A stretch of 64,000 nt of DNA from the NCBI RefSeq assembly GCF_902830275.1, contig NZ_CADESW010000007.1, positions 283,895 through 347,894 of the forward strand. Reading direction: 5' to 3'. This DNA comes from Burkholderia stagnalis (GTDB lineage Bacteria > Pseudomonadota > Gammaproteobacteria > Burkholderiales > Burkholderiaceae). The notes under the pieces are model-generated. The model was not told the DNA's origin, did no database searches, and saw only the letters and a program-made list of their open reading frames with translations. Positions 17,533 to 25,523 of the stretch are shown here, one piece after another. Numbering within the stretch: position 1 is the first letter of the stretch; every line of letters starts with the position of its first letter. A program made the position numbers and the translations under genes.

Positions 17533-17995
17533 ACGAATTCGAAAAGGCTTGGCCGAATAAGACAGAAGCGATGTTTTGCACCGGGTGCAAAGTTATGCTT
17601 CTACTTACAAAGCACAGCCTGATGCTTCGCAAACAAAGCCGGCCTCGAGTCGGCTTTGTCGTATCTGCGCGACTTGCACTGATTCCCACAGCCCCCACAA
17701 GCCCCCACAGTCCTCGGACTGACGCGCCGTCTCGTTGTCAAACCGAGACGCGTTGCGCCGGGTCGTTACCGAGCGAAACGCCCCCACAGCCCTCCCAGCC
17801 ATCACACGCGGCCTTTCGTGGCCGATGCCGACCTTCGAGCAAAAACGCCATTGCGCCATGCAAAGCGCAGGGTTTTTGTTCCTTGCGTTGGCACTCATAT
17901 CTGCCATGCTGAATCGGACAAGGGAACGCACTTTCGACGCGAGTGGTGCTTTCGGTCCCCGAGTGCCGAACTTGAATCGCCAGCAAGGAGGTCGT
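17533..17995 (+). other. Non-coding stretch after tRNA-Ala
   Basis: No protein gene is supported in these 463 bases. A 9-bp inverted repeat (ACAAAGCCG / CGGCTTTGT, 17633-17659) probably terminates the tRNA transcript. A C-rich patch with repeated CCCCCACA (about 17688-17710) and a hairpin CGTCTCG-N9-CGAGACG (about 17729-17751) follow. I found no duplicated tRNA 3' end that would mark an integrated island. Confidence 0.5.
17633..17659 (+). terminator. Hairpin after tRNA-Ala, probable terminator
   Basis: The stem ACAAAGCCG / CGGCTTTGT has a 9-base loop and lies 100 bases beyond the tRNA. There is no long T tract beyond the stem, so the terminator role is likely but not certain. Confidence 0.6.
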
Positions 17996-18511
17996 ATGGA
18001 ACTGCACATTCAATCGCACCATTGGGAGCGGCGCATGCCCGACTGGCTTGCCGCCGCCGTGGCGGGTCTTGCGGGTGGCGCCTTGGTGATCGTGCTGGAA
18101 TTCTTCTGGTCGACCATGGTGCTGTATGAAAGCCCGTGGCAGCCGACCCACAAGATCGCGGCGATGGTGTTGGGCCAGAGTGCGCTCGAACAGATGTCGC
18201 AATTCAGCTTCGGCATCGTGGGGACGGCGCTGATCCTGCACTACGTGCTCGGCGCCATCATGGGGATGATTCTCGCAGCCATCATCGCGCCGTTCCGCTT
18301 CGATTCGAGCGTGGGCATGGAGGTCGTCGTCGGGGTGGCCTTCGGGATCGTCGCGTATGTGTGGAACTTCTATGTCATGACGGCCGTATTCCCCTGGTTC
18401 GTCTCGGAACGGGGATCCGGCCCCTTGCTGGCAAACCTGCTGTTCGGCGTGGTCACCGCCATCGTCTACGGCGCGCTGGAACGGCGGCGCAAGCAGGACG
18501 CGAGGCCCTGA
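17996..18511 (+). CDS. Four-helix membrane protein of unknown function
   Basis: This 171-residue protein has about four transmembrane segments (roughly 18-40, 68-92, 103-128 and 145-162) joined by short loops and a basic C-terminal tail (R-R-R-K-Q-D-A-R). AAGGAGG lies just upstream of the ATG, an excellent ribosome site. The frame is open much further upstream, but that part shows no protein character. I do not recognise the family. It sits 306 bases before the oxidase operon on the same strand and might belong to it functionally; a hairpin at 18563-18590 separates them. Confidence 0.75.
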   Translation: MELHIQSHHWERRMPDWLAAAVAGLAGGALVIVLEFFWSTMVLYESPWQPTHKIAAMVLGQSALEQMSQFSFGIVGTALILHYVLGAIMGMILAAIIAPFRFDSSVGMEVVVGVAFGIVAYVWNFYVMTAVFPWFVSERGSGPLLANLLFGVVTAIVYGALERRRKQDARP

Positions 18512-18817
18512 CGCACCGTTTTTTCCCGACGCGCCGTAACCCCTTGCGCGATCGGGAAATGGCCGCCTCGGCAACCCATGCCGGAGGCGGTCGTCTTGCA
18601 TTGCATCGCAGCAGGCGACGCCTTCATTCACGCGCCTCCGTTCATCGAGCGCTCCGCCCCTGCGCTGCCTTGCACGATGCAAAGGAGAGGACTACCTTTG
18701 CTCTAGAGCCGCTTACAACATGCAGCGAAGCGGTCCAGGCCAGACGTGCCGGCGCAGGCAGTACGGCAAGAGCGTGCTGCCGGCGGCTCCAGCGAGTGAC
18801 GCGCAGCGAGGTAGGCT
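18512..18817 (+). other. Upstream region of the cytochrome oxidase operon
   Basis: There is no gene in these 306 bases. An inverted repeat CCGCCTC-N14-GAGGCGG at 18563-18590 resembles a terminator stem without a T tract. The coxB ribosome site is GAGGTAGG (18808-18815). I could not identify a convincing promoter pair. Confidence 0.5.
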
Positions 18818-19963
18818 ATGGCGCTTGCGATTGCCCTGATCCTGATCATCGTATTGGCGGTGGGGTTTCACTTTGCCAGTCCGTGGTGGATCACGCCGAT
18901 TGCGTCGAACTGGGTGCGCATGGACGACATGCTGACGATCACGCTCGTGATCACCGGCGCGCTCTTCATCGCGATCAACCTGTTCATCGTGATCGCACTG
19001 CTGCGCTACCGCCACCGCGGCGGGCATCGCGCGGCCTACGAGCCGCACAACAGGCGGCTGGAATGGTGGCTGATCGGCCTGACCTCGGTCGGCGTGGCGG
19101 CATTGCTGGCGCCGGGCCTGTTCGTCTACGCGGACTACGTGCGGCCGCCGCACAACGTGCTGCAGATGGAGGTGCTCGGCCAGCAGTGGCAATGGCGCTT
19201 CCGCTTTGCCGGCCCCGGCGGCAAGCTGGGCACGACGGACGTGCGCTACGTCAGCAACGACAACCCGTTCGGCCTGAACCCCGGCGACCCCAACGGCCGC
19301 GACAACTACCTGATCGAGACGCCCGAGGTGCACCTGCCGCTGAACCGGCCGATCCAGGTGCTCACCCGCTCGCGCGACGTGCTGCACGACTTCTACGTGC
19401 CGCCGTTCCGCGCGCGCATGAACATGGTGCCCGGCATGGTGACCACCTTCTGGTTCACGCCGACCAAGGCAGGGCGCTACGACATCCTGTGCGCGCAGCT
19501 CTGCGGCATCGGGCACTCCAACATGCGCGGTGTGGTCGTGGTGGAAGACGAAGCGGCGTTCTCGCGCTGGCTGGCGCAGCAGAACACGTTCGCGCAGCGC
19601 CAGCAGGCGAAGGTGCAGGCCGCAGCCGCCGCCACCGGCGGCAGCGCGCAGGCGCTGGCCGACCAGGGCAAGGCGCTCGCGGAGGCCAAGGGCTGCATCG
19701 CCTGCCATACCGTGGACGGCAGCCCGCGCGTGGGCCCCACCTGGAAGGGGCTGTACGGCAAGACCGAAACGATGGCCGACGGCAGCACCGCCAAGGTCGA
19801 CGAAGCCTATCTGCGCGCGTTCATCCGCGACCCGGCGGCCCGCGTCGTGAAGGGCTTCGCACCGATCATGCCGCACTTCGACCTGAGCGAGCAGGAACTC
19901 GCCGCGCTGGTGGCCTACATCAAGGCGCAAGGCAGCCCGGCCGCCGGCAGCGCAGCCAACTAG
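18818..19963 (+). CDS. coxB: Cytochrome c oxidase subunit II with fused cytochrome c (caa3 type)
   Basis: This 381-residue subunit II of a haem-copper oxidase has N-terminal membrane segments (about residues 3-20, 40-62 and 83-104). A periplasmic cupredoxin domain follows with CuA ligands His190, Cys225, Cys229, His233 and Met236 in C-A-Q-L-C-G-I-G-H-S-N-M. A C-terminal cytochrome c domain has CIACH (Cys293, Cys296, His297) and distal Met351. Fusion of cytochrome c defines caa3-type enzymes. Residue 227 is Gln where most subunits have Glu. It is the first gene of a five-gene operon. Confidence 0.95.
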   Translation: MALAIALILIIVLAVGFHFASPWWITPIASNWVRMDDMLTITLVITGALFIAINLFIVIALLRYRHRGGHRAAYEPHNRRLEWWLIGLTSVGVAALLAPGLFVYADYVRPPHNVLQMEVLGQQWQWRFRFAGPGGKLGTTDVRYVSNDNPFGLNPGDPNGRDNYLIETPEVHLPLNRPIQVLTRSRDVLHDFYVPPFRARMNMVPGMVTTFWFTPTKAGRYDILCAQLCGIGHSNMRGVVVVEDEAAFSRWLAQQNTFAQRQQAKVQAAAAATGGSAQALADQGKALAEAKGCIACHTVDGSPRVGPTWKGLYGKTETMADGSTAKVDEAYLRAFIRDPAARVVKGFAPIMPHFDLSEQELAALVAYIKAQGSPAAGSAAN

Positions 19964-19976
19964 CGGAGCACACGCA

Positions 19977-21731
19977 ATGCCCTACGCGCACACCGACCAC
20001 GTCCCGCAAAGCTTCTGGACCCGCTATGTCTGGAGCCAGGACCACAAGGTCATCGCCGTGCAATATGCGCTGACCGCCATCGTCATCGGCCTGGTCGGCA
20101 TGGTGCTGTCGGACCTGATGCGGCTGCAGCTCGGCTTTCCGGGCAAGTTCAGTTTCATCGACGCCACCCACTACTATCAGTTCGTCACCATGCACGGGAT
20201 GATCATGGTGATCTACCTGCTGACGGCGCTGTTCCTCGGCGGCTTCGGCAACTACCTGATCCCGCTGATGCTCGGCGCGCGCGACATGGTGTTCCCGTTC
20301 CTCAACATGCTGAGCTACTGGGTCTACCTGCTGGCCGTGCTGGTGCTCGTGGCGAGCTTCTTCGTGCCGGGCGGGCCGACCGGCGCGGGCTGGACGCTGT
20401 ATCCGCCGCAGGCCATCCTGCCGGGCACGCCGGGCGTGGAGTGGGGCATCGTGCTGATGCTGGTGTCGCTGGCGATCTTCATCGTCGCGGCCACGATGGG
20501 CGGCCTGAACTACGTCACCACCACGCTGCAGGCGCGCACGCGCGGCATGACGCTGATGCGCATGCCGCTCACGGTGTGGGGCATCTTCGTCGCGACCATC
20601 CTGGCGCTGCTGGCGTTTCCGGCGCTGTTCGTGTCGGCGGCGATGATGCTGCTCGACAAGACGCTCGGCACCAGCTTCTTCGTGCCGGCCGTGGTGTCGA
20701 TGGGACAGACGCTCAAGCACGCCGGCGGCAGCCCGCTGCTGTTCCAGCACCTGTTCTGGTTCTTCGGGCATCCGGAGGTCTACATCGTCGCGCTGCCGGC
20801 GTTCGGCATCGTGTCGGATCTCATCAGCACGCACGCGCGCAAGAACATCTTCGGCTACCGGATGATGGTGTGGGCCATCGTCATCATCGGCGCGCTGAGC
20901 TTCGTGGTGTGGGCGCACCACATGTTCATCGCGGGCATGAATCCGTACTTCGGCTTCTTCTTCGCCACCACCACGCTCATCATCGCCGTGCCGACCGCGC
21001 TCAAGGTCTACAACTGGGTGCTGACGCTGTGGCGCGGCGATATCCACCTTACCGTGCCGATGCTGTTCGCCATCGGCTTCGTCAGCACCTTCGTGCTGGG
21101 CGGGCTGACCGGGCTCTACCTCGGCAACGTGAGCGTGGACATTCCGCTGTCGAACACGTACTTCGTGGTCGCGCACTTCCATATGGTGATGGCCGTGTCG
21201 CCGATCCTCGTGGTGTTCGGCGGCATCTACCACTGGTATCCGAAGGTGACGGGCCGCATGCTGAACGACACGCTCGGGCGCGCGCACTTCTGGATCACCT
21301 TCGTCGGCACCTATGCGATCTACTTCCCGATGCACTATCTCGGCATCCTGGGCATGCCGCGGCGCTACTACGCGTATGACGGCTACAGCTTCATTCCGCC
21401 TTCGGCGCAGACGCTGAACGCGTTCATCACCGTCGTCGCGCTGATCGTCGCGGTGGCGCAGCTGCTGTTCCTGTACAACCTGGCGTGGAGCCTCGTGCGC
21501 GGCAAGCGCGCCGACGGCAACCCGTGGCGGGCCACCACGCTCGAATGGCAGACGCCGCAAACGCCGCCCGCGCACGGCAACTGGGGCGCCGCGCTGCCCG
21601 TCGTCTACCGCTGGGCATACGAATACAGCCCGCCGGGGCGCGACGAAGACTTCGTCCCGCAAAACCAGCCGCCCGAGACGGCGCCCGAACCGGCCCGCCC
21701 GACGCTTCAACCCGGCGAGGCGCACGAATGA
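19977..21731 (+). CDS. coxA: Cytochrome c oxidase subunit I
   Basis: The catalytic subunit (584 residues, 12 or more helices) reduces O2 to water and pumps protons. All metal ligands are present: His73 (haem a, T-M-H-G-M), His265 with the cross-linked Tyr269 in F-G-H-P-E-V-Y, His314/His315 (CuB, W-A-H-H-M), His400 (haem a3) and His402 (haem a) in V-A-H-F-H-M. Glu267 and Asp103 mark an A-type D proton channel. A Pro-rich 40-residue tail ends the protein. The stop overlaps the next gene by 4 bases. Confidence 0.97.
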   Translation: MPYAHTDHVPQSFWTRYVWSQDHKVIAVQYALTAIVIGLVGMVLSDLMRLQLGFPGKFSFIDATHYYQFVTMHGMIMVIYLLTALFLGGFGNYLIPLMLGARDMVFPFLNMLSYWVYLLAVLVLVASFFVPGGPTGAGWTLYPPQAILPGTPGVEWGIVLMLVSLAIFIVAATMGGLNYVTTTLQARTRGMTLMRMPLTVWGIFVATILALLAFPALFVSAAMMLLDKTLGTSFFVPAVVSMGQTLKHAGGSPLLFQHLFWFFGHPEVYIVALPAFGIVSDLISTHARKNIFGYRMMVWAIVIIGALSFVVWAHHMFIAGMNPYFGFFFATTTLIIAVPTALKVYNWVLTLWRGDIHLTVPMLFAIGFVSTFVLGGLTGLYLGNVSVDIPLSNTYFVVAHFHMVMAVSPILVVFGGIYHWYPKVTGRMLNDTLGRAHFWITFVGTYAIYFPMHYLGILGMPRRYYAYDGYSFIPPSAQTLNAFITVVALIVAVAQLLFLYNLAWSLVRGKRADGNPWRATTLEWQTPQTPPAHGNWGAALPVVYRWAYEYSPPGRDEDFVPQNQPPETAPEPARPTLQPGEAHE

Positions 21732-22339
21732 CCACCCTGCCACGCCCCTTCGTTCCCGACACGCCGCCGGTCTCGCCGAATGCGAGCCGCATCGGCCTGT
21801 TCGTCTTCATGGCGGTGGCGACGGCGCTGTTTTCGCTGCTGCTGCTCGCCTACGGCATGCGCATGCGCGAGCCCGACTGGGAGCCGATCCCGCATCCGGC
21901 GCTGCTGTGGTGGAACACCGGCGCGCTGGCGCTGGCCAGCCTCGCCATGCAGCGTGCGCGGCAGATGACGTTGCATCGCGCGGCGTGGCTGGTGGCCGGC
22001 GGCGTGCTGGCGGCCGTGTTCGTGATCGGGCAGCTGATCGCCTGGCGCATGCTCGCGGCGGCCGGGCAGACCGTCGCCGGCAACCCGTCCAACAGCTTTC
22101 TCTACCTGCTCACCGGCCTGCACGGGATGCATGTGCTGGGCGGGCTGGTGGCCTGGGCCTTGACGATCGCGCTTCTCCGGCGCGCGGACCCGTTCCGGGC
22201 CCAGCGCGCCATCTCGCTGTGCGCGATCTACTGGCATTTCCTGCTGGCTGTCTGGCTCGTGCTGCTGGCGGCGATGTGGTGGATCACCCCCGGGATCGTC
22301 GCCGCCATCTGCGGGCCGTTGTATGGAGCCGCGTCATGA
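21728..22339 (+). CDS. Haem-copper oxidase subunit III-like protein, first copy
   Basis: This 203-residue membrane protein has about five hydrophobic segments and the subunit III ending pattern: L-T-G-L-H-G-M-H-V-L-G-G (residues 132-143) and Y-W-H-F-L-L-A-V-W (residues 173-181). It is shorter than canonical seven-helix subunit III (about 260 residues), starting after the region corresponding to helices 1-2. It is coupled to coxA and to the next gene by ATGA overlaps at both ends. Together with its neighbour it gives the operon two subunit III-type proteins. Confidence 0.88.
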   Translation: MTTLPRPFVPDTPPVSPNASRIGLFVFMAVATALFSLLLLAYGMRMREPDWEPIPHPALLWWNTGALALASLAMQRARQMTLHRAAWLVAGGVLAAVFVIGQLIAWRMLAAAGQTVAGNPSNSFLYLLTGLHGMHVLGGLVAWALTIALLRRADPFRAQRAISLCAIYWHFLLAVWLVLLAAMWWITPGIVAAICGPLYGAAS

Positions 22340-23043
22340 CCTCGCCCACGCTGCCCACCGAATCCGCCGCCCCCGCGCCCGACGCCTCCGGGCCCGACGG
22401 CTGGCACGGCATCGTCACGGACTGGTCGGCCGACCGCGCAGCCTTCAAGGTGCCGTGGGGCAAGGCGATGATGTGGATCTTCCTGCTGTCGGACACCTTC
22501 GTCTTCAGCAGCTTCCTGATCGGCTACATGACGGTGCGCATGTCGACCACGGTGCCGTGGCCAGACCCGTCCAAGGTGTTCGGGCTCACGGTGGGCGGCG
22601 TGGACGTGCCGTTGCTGCTGATCGCGATCATGACGTTCACGCTGATCACCAGCAGCGGCACCATGGCGATGGCCGTCAACTTCGGCTACCGGCGCGACGT
22701 CAGGCGCGCCGCCGCCCTGTTGCTGGCGACCGCGCTGCTGGGCGCGACCTTCGTGTCGATGCAGGCCTTCGAATGGACCAAGCTGATCGTCCATGAAGGC
22801 ATCCGCCCGTGGGGCAACCCGCTCGGCGCCGCGCAGTTCGGCGCGTGCTTCTTCATGATCACCGGGTTCCACGGCTTTCACGTGACCTGCGGCGTGATCT
22901 ACCTGCTGCTGATCGCTCGCAAGATCCTGCAGCCGGGGTTCACCGAGCACGGCAACTTCCAGATCGTCGAGATCGCCGGCCTGTACTGGCACTTCGTCGA
23001 CCTGGTGTGGGTGTTCATCTTCGCGCTGTTCTACTTGTGGTGA
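22336..23043 (+). CDS. coxC: Cytochrome c oxidase subunit III, second copy
   Basis: This 235-residue protein has five or more membrane helices and classic subunit III motifs: K-A-M-M-W-I-F-L-L-S-D (residues 43-53), F-E-W-T-K-L-I, I-T-G-F-H-G-F-H-V and L-Y-W-H-F-V-D-L-V-W. The last two bind lipid and haem-channel partners in known structures. The first 35 residues are Ala/Pro-rich and probably cytoplasmic. Translation is coupled to the preceding gene by ATGA, and subunit IV follows 8 bases after its stop. Confidence 0.93.
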   Translation: MTSPTLPTESAAPAPDASGPDGWHGIVTDWSADRAAFKVPWGKAMMWIFLLSDTFVFSSFLIGYMTVRMSTTVPWPDPSKVFGLTVGGVDVPLLLIAIMTFTLITSSGTMAMAVNFGYRRDVRRAAALLLATALLGATFVSMQAFEWTKLIVHEGIRPWGNPLGAAQFGACFFMITGFHGFHVTCGVIYLLLIARKILQPGFTEHGNFQIVEIAGLYWHFVDLVWVFIFALFYLW

Positions 23044-23051
23044 GGCAGATC

Positions 23052-23393
23052 ATGGACCACACCGATTCCGCCCATCGGCCCGACGCCGCGCACGGGCAGC
23101 AGCATCCGATCGGCCTCTACCTGAAGATCTGGGGCCTGCTGTTCCTGTTGAGCACGATGTCGTACCTGGTGGACTACTTCCACGTGCAGGGCCTGCTGCG
23201 CTGGACGCTGATCATCGTGTTCATGATCGCCAAGGCCGGGCTGATCGTGTCGATCTTCATGCACATGATGTGGGAGCGGCTGGCGCTGGTGTACGCAATC
23301 CTGATCCCGCCCCTGTGCCTGCTGGTGTTGATGGTGCTGATGGCGGCCGAAGCGAATCACACGTTCGGCATGCGGGAACTCTTCTTCCACTGA
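23052..23393 (+). CDS. Cytochrome c oxidase subunit IV (prokaryotic COX4/CyoD-like)
   Basis: This 113-residue protein with three predicted helices has the subunit IV/CyoD-type core I-G-L-Y-L-K-I-W-G-L-L-F, followed by A-K-A-G-L-I-V-S-I-F-M-H-M-M-W-E-R. It is a small accessory subunit helping assembly of the haem-copper oxidase. GAGG lies upstream of the ATG. It is the last gene of the operon; a GC-rich inverted repeat at 23407-23432 lies before the convergent CGNR gene. No assembly factor (CtaG/Cox11, Sco) or haem a synthase gene is in the window. Confidence 0.9.
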   Translation: MDHTDSAHRPDAAHGQQHPIGLYLKIWGLLFLLSTMSYLVDYFHVQGLLRWTLIIVFMIAKAGLIVSIFMHMMWERLALVYAILIPPLCLLVLMVLMAAEANHTFGMRELFFH

Positions 23394-23406
23394 TCTCTTC
23401 GCCGAT

Positions 23407-23432
23407 CGGGGCGCGCACGCATTTGCGCCCCG
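23407..23432. terminator. GC-rich hairpin between oxidase operon and CGNR gene
   Basis: An 8-bp inverted repeat CGGGGCGC / GCGCCCCG lies between two convergent stops. It lacks a T tract, so terminator function is probable rather than shown. Confidence 0.55.
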
Positions 23433-23435
23433 GGT

Positions 23436-24116
23436 TCATGCCGACGCGTCGCTGTCGCTGTCGCGCTCTGCGTCTCCATCGGGCGCACCCCTGACCGCAC
23501 GGTAGTGCCGCCGGGCCTTCGCCACGTTCCCGCAGGTCGACATGTCGCACCACTTGCGGCGCCCTGTCTTCGAGCGGTCGATGAACAGCCACGCGCAGTT
23601 CGACCCCGCGCACATCCGCAGCCGCCCGTCGGGCAAGGCGTCGAGGAGCTTCACCGCGTCGAGCGCAATCTGCTGGGCCGGCAGATGCAGGTCCGCCGGA
23701 TCGGGCGGCTCGCCGAATTCGACGCGCCCGGCCGTCGCGACCAGCCGCCGGCCGCTCATCGCGTGCCGCCATGCGTGCTCCAGCGTTTCCAGATCTGCGG
23801 CAGCCACCGGTGCGCGATGCGAGAACGCGCCGAAGATGCCGAACAGCGCTTCGCGCAGGCGCTTGGCGTCGCGCAGCGCGCGCTCGGCCGCGGCCGGCGC
23901 GTCGGCCGCGCGGGATGCAAGCCGCTTCAGGTCGAGCGCGGGGAACGCCGCCGACGTCGCCAGCCACGCGAGATAGGCGTCGTAATCCGGCAGCCAGTCG
24001 CGCGGCGCGTGGTCGCGGCCGGTCACCGTATTGACGAAATCGAGTACGGGATGGCCGCCGACATAATCGCGAGCCGCGAACGGGTGCGCCTCGATAACCG
24101 GTGAAATGCTCGACAT
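23436..24116 (-). CDS. CGNR zinc-finger / ABATE-domain regulator
   Basis: The 226-residue protein has an N-terminal ABATE-like domain (V-G-G-H-P-V-L-D-F-V-N-T-V, residues 19-31) and a C-terminal CGNR zinc finger. The finger runs C-A-G-S-N-C-A-W-L-F-I-D, then R-R-K-W-C-D-M-S-T-C-G-N, then A-K-A-R-R-H-Y, with four Cys as probable Zn ligands. Such proteins act as transcriptional regulators. It is transcribed divergently from an arginase-family gene, and the 80-base gap holds a perfect 12-bp dyad, the likely operator for it. Confidence 0.9.
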   Translation of the reverse strand: MSSISPVIEAHPFAARDYVGGHPVLDFVNTVTGRDHAPRDWLPDYDAYLAWLATSAAFPALDLKRLASRAADAPAAAERALRDAKRLREALFGIFGAFSHRAPVAAADLETLEHAWRHAMSGRRLVATAGRVEFGEPPDPADLHLPAQQIALDAVKLLDALPDGRLRMCAGSNCAWLFIDRSKTGRRKWCDMSTCGNVAKARRHYRAVRGAPDGDAERDSDSDASA

Positions 24117-24127
24117 GGGTGGAATGC

Positions 24128-24163
24128 GTGCTAACCTTTGATAGTTGTTTAAAAGGTTAGCAC
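24128..24163. promoter_or_regulatory. Perfect 12-bp inverted repeat, operator between CGNR gene and arginase-family gene
   Basis: GTGCTAACCTTT (24128-24139) and its exact complement AAAGGTTAGCAC (24152-24163) flank a 12-base A/T-rich centre. It lies 12 bases from the CGNR start and 34 bases from the divergent start, so a bound dimer could control both genes. Confidence 0.75.
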
Positions 24164-24196
24164 ATCCATCAGGCAGCCATTGCGCGAGGAAAGGTC

Positions 24197-25150
24197 ATGA
24201 CGGCATCGACACCTTCACCCGGCTCGCCGGTCGAGTTCATCGCCGCGCCCAGCAGCCTCGGCCTGCGGCCGAACGAGGCCGGACTCGAACCCGAGACCTG
24301 GCGCGGCCCCGAGGTGCTGTTGGCCACCGGCCTTGCCGCGCGCGTCGGCGCGAGCGTGTCACGGCTGGCGCATCCCGCCTATGCGTTCGCGCCGCAATCC
24401 GGCACGCGTATTCGCAACGGGGTGTCGATCCGCGGCTATTCGCTCGATCTCGCCGCGCACGTTGCCGACGCCCGTGCGCGGCACGCGTTTCCGGTCGTGC
24501 TCGGCGGCGATTGCAGCGTGCTGCTCGGCTGCCTGCTCGGCAACCGGCGTGCGGGCGGCAGGGGGCTCGTTCACGTCGACGGGCACAGCGACTTCTTCCA
24601 CCCCGGCAACTACGACACGTCGAAGCGGCTCGGTTCCGTCGCGGGCATGGATCTCGCGCTGGCGACCGGGCGGGGCGAGCCGCTGCTGACACGCTGGCCG
24701 GGGCTCGACGGCGCGCTGGTCGACGATTCCGATGCCTGCCAGGTGGGAGAGCGCGATGCCGGGACGGCGGAATTCGACGCGGCTTACGGCGATATCGCGC
24801 GCACCGGCATCACGCGCATCACGATCCAGCAGCTGCTCGCGCGCGGGCCTGCGGCTGTCGCGTCGGCGCTGGTCGACTGGCTCGCGGCGCGCGCGCTCGA
24901 GCAGGCCTGGCTGCACGTCGATCTCGACGTGCTGGACCAGTCGCAGCTCCCGGCGGTGGATTCGCCCGGTTCGCCGGGGCTGGATTTCGACGGGCTGGAC
25001 GCGCTGCTTGGCCCGCTCGTCGCGTCGGGCCGAATCGCGGGCGTCGACTTCACCATCTACGACCCGGGGCGCGATCCCGGCCTCGCGCATGCCGGGCGCA
25101 TTGCCCGCACGATCGAGCGATGTGCGGCCGCGCGCGCAACGCAAGCGTGA
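24197..25150 (+). CDS. Arginase / agmatinase / formiminoglutamase family hydrolase
   Basis: This 317-residue binuclear-manganese ureohydrolase-fold enzyme keeps the motifs V-L-G-G-D-C-S-V, H-V-D-G-H-S-D-F and H-V-D-L-D-V-L-D, which provide the metal ligands. Two positions deviate: GGDC instead of GGDH removes one usual His ligand, and HVDGH replaces the common DAH(x)D. This sequence type differs from classical arginase and agmatinase; the substrate may be another guanidino or formimino compound. The ATG has a good GAGGAAAGG site. Control by the divergent CGNR regulator is likely. Confidence 0.85.
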   Translation: MTASTPSPGSPVEFIAAPSSLGLRPNEAGLEPETWRGPEVLLATGLAARVGASVSRLAHPAYAFAPQSGTRIRNGVSIRGYSLDLAAHVADARARHAFPVVLGGDCSVLLGCLLGNRRAGGRGLVHVDGHSDFFHPGNYDTSKRLGSVAGMDLALATGRGEPLLTRWPGLDGALVDDSDACQVGERDAGTAEFDAAYGDIARTGITRITIQQLLARGPAAVASALVDWLAARALEQAWLHVDLDVLDQSQLPAVDSPGSPGLDFDGLDALLGPLVASGRIAGVDFTIYDPGRDPGLAHAGRIARTIERCAAARATQA

Positions 25151-25229
25151 ACCCATCGGTCGGCTCCGTCCGTTCGCGGCACATGAATTGCGCGATCCCG
25201 TCACCCTCAACCACTCGCGGGAGAACGCG

Positions 25230-25427
25230 ATGAATGAAGACCGGATCAAGGGCCAATGGAAACAACTGGCCGGCAAGGTGAAGGCGCAATGGGGCAAGCT
25301 GACCGACGATGATCTGGCGGTCGCCGACGGCGACAGCGAGTATCTGGTCGGCCGGATCCAGGAGCGCTACGGCATCGCACGCGACGAAGCCAGGAAGCAG
25401 TTGCAGGACTTCAGTCGCACGCTTTGA
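25230..25427 (+). CDS. CsbD family stress protein
   Basis: This 65-residue hydrophilic protein opens with the CsbD signature N-E-D-R-I-K-G-Q-W-K-Q-L-A-G-K-V-K, followed by a Gly/Asp-rich turn and a Glu/Arg helix. CsbD-like proteins are abundant in general stress and stationary phase; their molecular role is unknown. GGGAGA precedes the ATG. A GC-rich hairpin (about 25439-25468) lies between it and the convergent gudD. Confidence 0.93.
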   Translation: MNEDRIKGQWKQLAGKVKAQWGKLTDDDLAVADGDSEYLVGRIQERYGIARDEARKQLQDFSRTL

Positions 25428-25523
25428 TCGTGACTGACGCGCGCCGCCGTCAACGGCGGCGGCGCGCGAAGCGGAATTTCAGCGGCGGGTAAATATTTCA
25501 CTGCACGGTATTCCACAGCAGGG

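Noticed and set aside
17533..23400. Genomic island integrated at tRNA-Ala carrying the oxidase operon
   Set aside because: No integrase, no duplicated tRNA 3' end and no flanking repeat were found; the idea remains possible but unsupported.
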